From positions 1 through 5,073 of the forward strand of contig WTAK01000299.1 of assembly GCA_013139625.1 (NCBI GenBank): a stretch of DNA of 5,073 bases, in the 5' to 3' direction. Shown one piece after another: positions 1 to 5,073 of the stretch. The notes beneath the pieces are model-generated. The model made no database searches. It had not been told where the DNA came from and saw nothing but the letters and a program-made list of their open reading frames with translations. A program made the position numbers and the translations under genes. Every line of letters begins with the position of its first letter. Within the stretch, counting starts at the first letter, position 1. The DNA comes from Candidatus Delongbacteria bacterium. Its GTDB lineage: Bacteria > UBA4055.

Positions 1-1
1 A

Positions 2-1564
2 AAAGAAGGTGTAAAAATTGGCGAGGACACACAAACAGTGGCATCGATCACATATCAAAATTACTTTAGAATGTACAAGAAGTTAAGTGGTATGACCGGC
101 ACCGCAGTTACGGAAGAGGGAGAATTTTACGAAATATACAAACTTCCTGTTTCTCTAGTTCCAACAAACCTTCCTATCGTAAGAGAAGACTACGAAGATT
201 ACATATACATGACAAAGAAAGAGAAGTATGAAGCTGTGATCGAGCAAGTAATTAAGCTAAGGAATGAAGGTCGACCAATATTATTGGGAACGCCAGATGT
301 TGACGTTAGTGAAATAATGCACAGATTGCTAAACCAAAGAAAAATCCCACATAATCTTCTAAATGCAAAGAACCACGCGAAAGAAGCACAAATTATCCGA
401 GATGCTGGAACTTCTGGAACGATTACGATCGCAACTAATATGGCTGGTAGAGGAACAGATATCAAGCTTGGTGAAGGTGTGATAGAAAAAGGCGGATTGG
501 CGATAATTGGATGTGAAAGGCATGATTCGAGGCGAATTGATAGACAGTTGAGGGGTAGATCCGGTAGGCAGGGAGATCCGGGCTCTTCAAGATTCTATGT
601 TTCACTTGAAGATAATCTTATGAGAATATTTGGTTCCGAAAGAATAGCAGGGATCATGGATAGATTTGGGAGAAAAGATGGAGAGCCAATTGAGCATTCC
701 TGGATAACGAAATCTATTGAAAGAGCTCAAAAAAGAGTTGAGATGCATAATTTTTCTATGAGAAAGCATATTATTCAGTATGATGATGTAATGAATAAGA
801 AGAGAGATGTTGTCTATAGAAGAAGAAGAGCTGCTTTGATTAAAGGTGCTATAAGCGAAGGCATTGATGTTCCCTTTGCGCGTGATTATGGAATAGACCC
901 GGATGAGAGTATTTTTAGAGAAGTTGAAGATATGGTTGAAGACTACATAAAAGAGATAGTATTAACTACAACTTCTGCTTCAAGATCTGCGGAGAATTGG
1001 GATTTTGATTATTTGAATGATAATCTAATGAAAACAATGCTTATCAATGTAGATAAAAATGAAGGAACCATCAACTCTCCGGATGAATTATTTGATAAAT
1101 TATACGATATGGCTATAGCTAAAATAAAGAAAAAGCAAAGTACTGTTGGTGATAAATTATTTGATTTTTTAGCAAGGATCGCAATCGTTAAAATAATGGA
1201 TAAGAATTGGCAAGAGCATTTAAGAGAGGATGATGACTTAAGGAGTGGTATAAGTCTAATGGCTCATGCGCAGAAAGATCCGTTAATAGAATATAAAAGA
1301 AAATCTTTCGAATCTTTTAGAGAAATGTTACTAAGAGTTAATCAAGAGGCTTTAGAATTTATTTTTAAAGCTAATATTAAGGTTGAGAGATCTGAAGAAG
1401 AAGAAAGAAAGCAGAAAGAAAAAGAGAGGGTTTCATCTTTAAAGCTCGATAGCAAGGAGCAAAAAAGACAACCTCTTGTGAAGAAGAGTGAAGACAAGAT
1501 CAAAAGAAATGATCCTTGTCCTTGTGGTAGTGGTGAAAAATATAAAAATTGTCATGGTAAATAG
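2..1564 (+). CDS. secA: Preprotein translocase ATPase SecA, C-terminal part (5' end outside window)
   Basis: SecA is the cytosolic ATPase motor that pushes unfolded preproteins through the SecYEG channel. The frame is open to the left edge, so the GTG at 38 is an internal valine, not a start. About 520 residues are present of a family usually 800-1000 long; nucleotide-binding domain 1 and most of the preprotein-binding domain are missing. Visible in order: the GMTGTA motif at 89-106; second helicase-fold domain with ATNMAGRGTDI (431-463) and the arginine-rich RQLRGRSGRQGDPG (542-583); the helical scaffold with YDDVMN near 780; the wing/scaffold region with QEHLREDDDLRSGI and QKDPLIEYKR (1210-1300); a charged Glu/Lys linker (about 1380-1505); and a zinc-binding tail CPC-X8-CH (1517-1555), which in the family binds SecB or ribosomes. 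It ends in TAG and is followed 29 bases later by topA. No frame damage is seen. Confidence 0.97.
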   Translation, partial: KEGVKIGEDTQTVASITYQNYFRMYKKLSGMTGTAVTEEGEFYEIYKLPVSLVPTNLPIVREDYEDYIYMTKKEKYEAVIEQVIKLRNEGRPILLGTPDVDVSEIMHRLLNQRKIPHNLLNAKNHAKEAQIIRDAGTSGTITIATNMAGRGTDIKLGEGVIEKGGLAIIGCERHDSRRIDRQLRGRSGRQGDPGSSRFYVSLEDNLMRIFGSERIAGIMDRFGRKDGEPIEHSWITKSIERAQKRVEMHNFSMRKHIIQYDDVMNKKRDVVYRRRRAALIKGAISEGIDVPFARDYGIDPDESIFREVEDMVEDYIKEIVLTTTSASRSAENWDFDYLNDNLMKTMLINVDKNEGTINSPDELFDKLYDMAIAKIKKKQSTVGDKLFDFLARIAIVKIMDKNWQEHLREDDDLRSGISLMAHAQKDPLIEYKRKSFESFREMLLRVNQEALEFIFKANIKVERSEEEERKQKEKERVSSLKLDSKEQKRQPLVKKSEDKIKRNDPCPCGSGEKYKNCHGK

Positions 1565-1581
1565 TTAAATAGGTTAAGTAT

Positions 1582-1586
1582 AAGGA
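1582..1586 (+). promoter_or_regulatory. Ribosome binding site of topA
   Basis: AAGGA lies seven bases before the ATG at 1594. The good spacing supports that start, and it gives topA its own initiation signal in the 29-base gap after secA. No promoter is visible in this gap, so transcription probably comes from upstream. Confidence 0.75.
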
Positions 1587-1593
1587 ATATCAA

Positions 1594-2424
1594 ATGAGTA
1601 AAGAATTAGTTATTTTAGAGTCCCCAGGGAAAGTTAAAGCAATAAGTAAATACTTAGGTCCATCGTATAATGTAATTGCTAGCAATGGACATATTATTGA
1701 CCTACCGTCAAAAGAACTAGGTGTAGATGTTGAAAATGATTTTAAGCCTACTTATAAGGTTATTAGTAATTCAGGACAAGCAGCGAAAATATTAAAGAAG
1801 ATCGAAGCACTTGCCAAAACAAGTAGTAGGATACTAATTGCAACTGACCCCGATAGGGAAGGGGAAGCAATTGGATGGCACATTGCAAATAGATTAAAAA
1901 ATTGTAGTGATAGAATTTTCCGAATTACATTTAATGAGATAACTAAAAAAGGTATACAGGCTGGTCTTCAGAATGAAGGTAAAATCGATACTAATTTGGT
2001 CGATTCTCAGCAAGCAAGGCGAATAATGGATAGATTAGTTGGTTATAAAGTAAGTCCTTTTTTATGGAAAACAGTTTCAAACGGATTAAGTGCCGGAAGA
2101 GTACAATCTGTAGCTCTGAGAATAATATGCGAAAGAGATAATGATATAAATTTATTTAATCCTGAAGAATATTGGACAATTAAGGCAGATTTTAGCAGCA
2201 ATAAAGAATCTTTTACAGCTGATCTTGTTAAGATAGAGAATAAGGATTTTAAATTAACAAATAAAGATGAAGCTAAAAAAATAGAAAATGAAATAAAAGA
2301 ACAAACTTTTAAAGTATCAAACATAACAAAGAAGAAAGTTAAAAAATCTCCAGTAGCACCTTTCATTACATCAACTTTATTGCAGGCAGGTGTAAATAAA
2401 TTAGGTTATTCCTCAAAAAGGTAA
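1594..2424 (+). CDS. topA: DNA topoisomerase I, N-terminal part (Toprim); frame breaks at its 3' end
   Basis: Type IA topoisomerase relaxes negative supercoils by cutting one strand through a 5'-phosphotyrosine link and passing the other strand. This 276-residue frame encodes the N-terminal half. The Toprim domain spans about residues 3-115, with the conserved glutamate E9 in LVILESPGK and the Mg-binding acids D85, D87 and E89 in ATDPDREGEAIGWH. Next come FNEIT (113-117), the LVDSQQARRIMDRLVGYKVSPFLW stretch (135-158), and LSAGRVQSVALRIICERD (165-182). It stops just after PFITSTLLQAGVNKLGYSSKR, exactly where family members continue with (K/R)-x-M-x-IAQQLYEG. That continuation is present one frame away from 2424, so the stop at 2422-2424 is a frameshift, not a natural end. 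On its own this part lacks the catalytic tyrosine and should not cut DNA. The start is fixed by the AAGGA site and the MSKELVILESP opening. Confidence 0.93.
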   Translation: MSKELVILESPGKVKAISKYLGPSYNVIASNGHIIDLPSKELGVDVENDFKPTYKVISNSGQAAKILKKIEALAKTSSRILIATDPDREGEAIGWHIANRLKNCSDRIFRITFNEITKKGIQAGLQNEGKIDTNLVDSQQARRIMDRLVGYKVSPFLWKTVSNGLSAGRVQSVALRIICERDNDINLFNPEEYWTIKADFSSNKESFTADLVKIENKDFKLTNKDEAKKIENEIKEQTFKVSNITKKKVKKSPVAPFITSTLLQAGVNKLGYSSKR

Positions 2425-2426
2425 TG
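2410..2426 (+). other. Frame junction in topA: A5-GG run with overlapping TAATG
   Basis: In frame, the codons are TCC TCA AAA AGG TAA. The next half begins with the ATG whose A is the last base of that TAA. Moving back one base on the A run (2415-2419) gives AAA AAG GTA ATG, reading SSK-K-V-M-Q, which fits family sequences well. One missing A, a slip of RNA polymerase, or a -1 ribosomal slip would all give this. The A-site codon AGG would re-pair poorly with AAG, so this is not a textbook X-XXY-YYZ heptamer. The TAATG overlap could also allow coupled re-initiation, but the AAGG lies only two bases before the ATG, too close for a normal binding site. Confidence 0.8.
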
Positions 2427-3842
2427 CAAATTGCTCAGCAATTATATGAAGGGATAGAACTTGGGTCAAAAGGAGTAGTCGGTTTAATTACATATATGCG
2501 TACTGACTCAACCAGGATATCAACAGAGGCAATTGATGAACTAAGAGATTTTGTAACCAAAAAGTTTGGTGTTGATTATGTTGTCAATAAAACAAGAAAG
2601 TTCAAATCTAAGAAAAATATTCAAGATGCTCATGAGGCAGTAAGACCTACAAGTGTAAATTATGAGCCTAAAAAGATACAGCACTTTTTAACAAAGGATC
2701 AATTTAAGGTTTATCAACTTATATGGGCAAGGTTTGTTGCTACACAAATGAAAGATGCGCTATTTTACCAAACTGTTGTAGATATTGATAGTGATAAATT
2801 CAAATTTAGAATTAGCGGAAGAGTAAATGTATTCAGAGGATTTATGCAAGTATTCTCTGATGATAGTGTAAAGGACAAGGAAAATGATACTACTTTAAAG
2901 TTACCTAAGAATATTGATGTTGGTAAAGAAGTAAATATTGATAAGGTTTTACCTGAAGAGCACTTTACAAAACCACCGGCAAGATTTAACGAGGCCTCCA
3001 TAACTAAAGAACTTGAAGATGATGAAATTGGAAGACCTTCCACATACGCAACTATTATCGAAAGACTAATAGTTCAAAAGTATATAGAAAAGACTGAGAA
3101 AAAGCTTATTTCAACGGAATTAGGTAACATTGTAAACAAACTTCTGATAGAGAATTTCTCAGAAATTTTCAATATAAAGTTTACCAAAAAAATGGAAAAG
3201 AACCTAGATAAGATCGAGTATGGTGAAATAAACATGTTGGATTTATTGAATAAATTTTACAAACCATTCGAAAAAACATTGGAAGCTGTTAATCAGAAAA
3301 GATCAGAAATAAAGAAAACTGCACAGCAGCTAACAGGAGAAAAGTGTCCTTCATGTAAAACAGGAGACTTGATCATTAAGTGGGGTAAGAACGGTAAATT
3401 TATTGCTTGCAACAATTTTCCGAAATGTAAATATACTTCTTCTTTGGATGATGAAAATCAAAAAACCAGAAAAGAAATTGAAATTGTAGGGAAATGCGAT
3501 AAGTGTAATAAGGGGAATCTCGTTGTTAAGTATGGCAAATATGGTAAATTCGTAGCTTGTGATAATTATCCTGAATGTAAAAATATTATTTCTGAGCAAA
3601 TAAATGTAAATTGTCCAATTGAAGGATGTGATGGTCATATAAAAACCAAAATTACAAAGAAGGGTAAAAAGTTCTATGGCTGTAGTAATTTTCCAAAATG
3701 CACGTTCGCTACTTGGAATAAACCGATCGAAAAAAAATGTGATCAGTGTGGGCATCCAATTCTTGAAGAAATAAATGATCTTAGAGCAAAAAATAGTTAC
3801 TACATATGTCCGAGTTGTAAAAAGAAATATGACAAAATTTAA
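2424..3842 (+). CDS. topA: DNA topoisomerase I, C-terminal part (active-site tyrosine and four zinc fingers)
   Basis: This 472-residue frame continues topoisomerase I in the -1 frame. It opens with MQIAQQLYEG and carries the active-site motif LITYMRTDSTR, with the catalytic tyrosine at residue 24 (codon 2493-2495) and its partner arginine at 26. DAHEAVRPT (68-76), PPARFNEASITKELEDDEIGRPSTYATII (184-212) and FTKKMEKNLDKIEYG (253-267) are standard type IA core motifs. The tail has four tetracysteine zinc fingers: C308/C311/C329/C335, C358/C361/C379/C385, C397/C402/C420/C426 and C439/C442/C462/C465. In the family these bind single-stranded DNA and can contact RNA polymerase. Joined to the first half by a -1 shift, the enzyme would be 749 residues, a normal length. 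The ATG at 2424 is internal to the ancestral gene; whether it is used as a start is unknown. The gene ends in TAA, and no clear terminator follows. Confidence 0.92.
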   Translation: MQIAQQLYEGIELGSKGVVGLITYMRTDSTRISTEAIDELRDFVTKKFGVDYVVNKTRKFKSKKNIQDAHEAVRPTSVNYEPKKIQHFLTKDQFKVYQLIWARFVATQMKDALFYQTVVDIDSDKFKFRISGRVNVFRGFMQVFSDDSVKDKENDTTLKLPKNIDVGKEVNIDKVLPEEHFTKPPARFNEASITKELEDDEIGRPSTYATIIERLIVQKYIEKTEKKLISTELGNIVNKLLIENFSEIFNIKFTKKMEKNLDKIEYGEINMLDLLNKFYKPFEKTLEAVNQKRSEIKKTAQQLTGEKCPSCKTGDLIIKWGKNGKFIACNNFPKCKYTSSLDDENQKTRKEIEIVGKCDKCNKGNLVVKYGKYGKFVACDNYPECKNIISEQINVNCPIEGCDGHIKTKITKKGKKFYGCSNFPKCTFATWNKPIEKKCDQCGHPILEEINDLRAKNSYYICPSCKKKYDKI

Positions 3843-3888
3843 ATAGAGTATTTGAATTATTTTGCGGTCAAAAACAAAAAAATAAATC

Positions 3889-3918
3889 TTGACAAGTTGA
3901 TAGCTTTAGGTTTATATT
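3889..3918 (+). promoter_or_regulatory. Predicted sigma70-type promoter of the parA operon
   Basis: A perfect -35 box TTGACA (3889-3894) is followed, after an 18-base spacer, by TATATT (3913-3918), which matches five of six bases of the -10 consensus. Transcription would begin near 3925, giving a leader of about 34 bases to the ATG at 3959. It lies in the only sizeable gap of the window and marks parA as the head of a new unit, separate from secA-topA. This is prediction from consensus only; the lineage's sigma factor preferences are not known. Confidence 0.65.
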
Positions 3919-3940
3919 CAAAACTGATAGTTTTTTAATA
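3915..3940 (+). promoter_or_regulatory. AT-rich dyad over the predicted parA transcription start (possible operator)
   Basis: The core is a perfect inverted repeat, AAAACT (3920-3925), GAT, AGTTTT (3929-3934). It extends outward imperfectly to TATT (3915-3918) and AATA (3937-3940). It overlaps the -10 box and the predicted start of transcription, a usual place for a repressor site, and autoregulation is common in ParA operons. In such AT-rich DNA a dyad of this size can also arise by chance, and a weak hairpin in the 5' leader is another reading. Confidence 0.35.
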
Positions 3941-3948
3941 ATGAAAAC

Positions 3949-3951
3949 AGG
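3949..3951 (+). promoter_or_regulatory. Weak ribosome binding site deciding the parA start
   Basis: AGG (within ACAGG) lies seven bases before the ATG at 3959. The in-frame ATGs at 3941 and 3953 have no purine-rich site at a useful distance; 3941 is preceded by a T run. This favours 3959. Confidence 0.45.
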
Positions 3952-3958
3952 TATGATT

Positions 3959-4693
3959 ATGCGTAAAATTGCAGTTCTGTCATCTAAAGGTGGAACGGGT
4001 AAAACAACAACATCGATAAATCTAGCACATGGATTAGCTTTAATGGGCAGAAGCGTATTGTTAGTTGATAGCGATCCGCAAAATACAATCGGTATTGTTT
4101 TTAATGTTAATCCTGAGAAAAATTTATGTGATCTTTTATTGAAGAGAAGAACGAGTATTACCAAGGTAAGAGAGAAACTTCACATTATTACATCGGGTGG
4201 AAAACAACTTGTGGATACAGAAGTAAAATTAATGAAGAAATTCGGTAAAGAATATAAACTTAAGAAAAATCTTTCACATTTAGAAGGAGTGGATTATATA
4301 ATATTAGATTGTGCTCCATCTATAAATCTGATAAACGTAAATGTTTTAACATATTGTGATGAAGTTATTATTCCTATCGCAATGGATTTTTTGTCTCAAA
4401 TTGGTGCAAATCAAATATTAGGAATGATTGATAATATCAGTAAATCTTATAACAAGAACCTTGATATACTGGGTGTGTTACCAGTATACTATAATGAGAA
4501 AAGAAAAATATCATTGGAAACAGTATCAATTTTGAAAGAATTTTTTAAAGAGAAACTGTTTAATACATACATTAGAGAAGACGTTAATCTGAAAGAAGCT
4601 CCTAGTTTCATGAAAACAATTTATGAATATGCACCTGATTCAATGGGTGCTCAGGATTATTTCAAATTAGCACAAGAAGTTGATAGTAGATAA
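3959..4693 (+). CDS. parA: ParA/Soj-family Walker-type ATPase
   Basis: ParA ATPases dimerise on ATP, coat DNA non-specifically, and move chromosomes, plasmids or protein clusters with a ParB-like or other activator. From the ATG at 3959 the protein is 244 residues, usual for short chromosomal (Soj-like) ParA without an N-terminal DNA-binding domain. It shows the deviant Walker A KGGTGKTT with signature lysine K10 and P-loop K15, Walker A' LLVDSDPQ (35-41), and Walker B VDYIILDCAPS (111-121). The C-terminal family stretch runs IREDVNLKEAPSF (206-218) to YAPDSMGAQDYFKLAQE. The usual YFALEGL-like switch segment reads DFLSQIGANQI (143-153), a mild departure. An upstream in-frame ATG at 3941 would add six residues (MKTGMI), but homologues open near MRKIAVLSSKGG. 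A gene starts 22 bases after the stop, so they are likely co-transcribed. The symbol is family-level; chromosome segregation, plasmid partition or positioning of another structure cannot be told apart. Confidence 0.88.
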   Translation: MRKIAVLSSKGGTGKTTTSINLAHGLALMGRSVLLVDSDPQNTIGIVFNVNPEKNLCDLLLKRRTSITKVREKLHIITSGGKQLVDTEVKLMKKFGKEYKLKKNLSHLEGVDYIILDCAPSINLINVNVLTYCDEVIIPIAMDFLSQIGANQILGMIDNISKSYNKNLDILGVLPVYYNEKRKISLETVSILKEFFKEKLFNTYIREDVNLKEAPSFMKTIYEYAPDSMGAQDYFKLAQEVDSR

Positions 4694-4702
4694 AAAAGTT
4701 TT

Positions 4703-4707
4703 AAGGT
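4703..4707 (+). promoter_or_regulatory. Ribosome binding site of the gene after parA
   Basis: AAGGT sits about eight to nine bases before the ATG at 4716, in the 22-base gap after parA. It supports 4716 as the start of the last, partial gene and translation from a shared transcript. Confidence 0.65.
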
Positions 4708-4715
4708 AAATATTT

Positions 4716-5073
4716 ATGACTAATGATCCTCAAAATGATTCAAAGAGCTTAGGTAGAAATATTTTCGCAGAAAATAAAGCTCCTTTAAGTACGAAAAAAG
4801 AGGAAGTTAAAGAAGTTGAAGAACAACAACCTCCTAAGGAAAAAAGTCTTGGTAGGAATATGTTTTCGCAACCTACGAAGGATCAAGCAGTAGAGAGTGG
4901 GAATAGTGAATTTGATATTATTGAAAACACATCGCTTAACAATAAAAAACCAAGTACAAAAAAAGTTTCTAAATCTTCAGCTAAATCTAAACAAATCAAT
5001 GCTATACATATTTCAGAGAAAAATGTTGTTTTTGCACAGACTTTTTACGATGGTGTAAGCTATAAATTGATTA
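4716..5073 (+). CDS. Unrecognised protein with duplicated SLGRN(I/M)F motif, N-terminal part (3' end outside window)
   Basis: The frame is open from ATG 4716 to the right edge, 119 codons, and is supported by an AAGGT site and close coupling to parA. I do not recognise the family. The product begins MTNDPQNDSKSLGRNIF and repeats the motif as KSLGRNMF: copies lie at residues 10-17 and 43-50, separated by a Lys/Glu/Gln/Pro-rich stretch. Residues 1 to about 92 are hydrophilic and low in complexity, rich in K, E, S, N and Q, and probably disordered. From about residue 94 (INAIHISEKNVVFAQTFYDGVSYKLI) a folded domain with alternating hydrophobic residues seems to begin. There is no signal peptide or membrane segment, so a cytosolic protein is likely. 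Position directly after parA is the usual place for parB or another ParA activator, and the motif loosely recalls the GLGRGL box at ParB N-termini. No ParB nuclease-fold motif is visible in the part present, so this is inference only. Confidence 0.8.
   Translation, partial: MTNDPQNDSKSLGRNIFAENKAPLSTKKEEVKEVEEQQPPKEKSLGRNMFSQPTKDQAVESGNSEFDIIENTSLNNKKPSTKKVSKSSAKSKQINAIHISEKNVVFAQTFYDGVSYKLI

Noticed and set aside
38..40. GTG as the start of the first gene
   Set aside because: The frame continues upstream to the window edge with typical SecA residues (KEGVKIGEDTQTVAS), so this is an internal valine.
1..700. Somewhat more GC-rich codons in the first part of secA than in topA, as a sign of transfer
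   Set aside because: This is the most conserved part of SecA and the shift is gradual within one intact gene, so sequence constraint explains it better.
3860..3873. Small hairpin TTTTG-CGGT-CAAAA after topA as an intrinsic terminator
   Set aside because: The stem is only five pairs, mostly A-T, and no T run follows on the + strand. It would be too weak to terminate.
3898..3930. Repeated TGATAG (3898-3903 and 3925-3930) as iterons or a parS-like site
   Set aside because: Six-base repeats, only two copies in the gap, are too short and too few. No match to the classical parS palindrome was seen.
3868..4164. Minus-strand reading frame across the parA promoter and 5' end
   Set aside because: It lies antisense to a clear ParA gene and promoter, and its translation shows no recognisable domain. 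The other minus-strand frames inside secA and topA are likewise shadows.
4707..4716. Perfect palindrome TAAATATTTA at the start of the last gene
   Set aside because: Ten AT-only bases in AT-rich DNA are expected by chance, and they overlap the normal space between binding site and start codon.

Overview
The window is AT-rich bacterial chromosomal DNA (about one third GC by eye). Every supported gene is on the + strand. It holds the 3' two thirds of secA, a complete topA-like gene that is split by a one-base frame change, a ParA-type ATPase gene, and the 5' part of an unrecognised gene that runs off the right edge. The SecA and TopA proteins are clearly bacterial. Some SecA wording (the YDDVMN / RRRRAAL stretch) recalls the Bacteroidota/FCB side of the tree. 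That is only an impression from memory, and I do not assign a taxon.

Layout: secA (2-1564, open at the left edge) ends 29 bases before topA, which has its own good ribosome binding site. The two are probably co-transcribed. The topA reading frame (from 1594) runs through the Toprim domain and stops at 2422-2424. The rest of the enzyme, with the catalytic tyrosine and four zinc fingers, continues at once in the -1 frame (2424-3842). The junction is an A5 run followed by GG and an overlapping TAATG. One extra A, or a -1 slip on the A run, would restore a continuous 749-residue topoisomerase I.

A 116-base gap (3843-3958) follows topA. It carries a strong sigma70-type promoter (TTGACA, 18 bases, TATATT) and an AT-rich dyad over the predicted transcription start. 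This promoter should drive parA (3959-4693) and, 22 bases further on, the partial gene from 4716. That last product starts with a low-complexity charged region holding two copies of an SLGRN(I/M)F motif. The motif is loosely like the N-terminal ParA-contact motif of ParB proteins, so a ParA partner is an attractive but unproven idea.

Taken together, the left half is housekeeping (protein export, DNA supercoiling). The right half looks like the start of a small ParA-based positioning or segregation operon. No tRNA, rRNA, CRISPR array, insertion sequence or convincing intrinsic terminator was seen.
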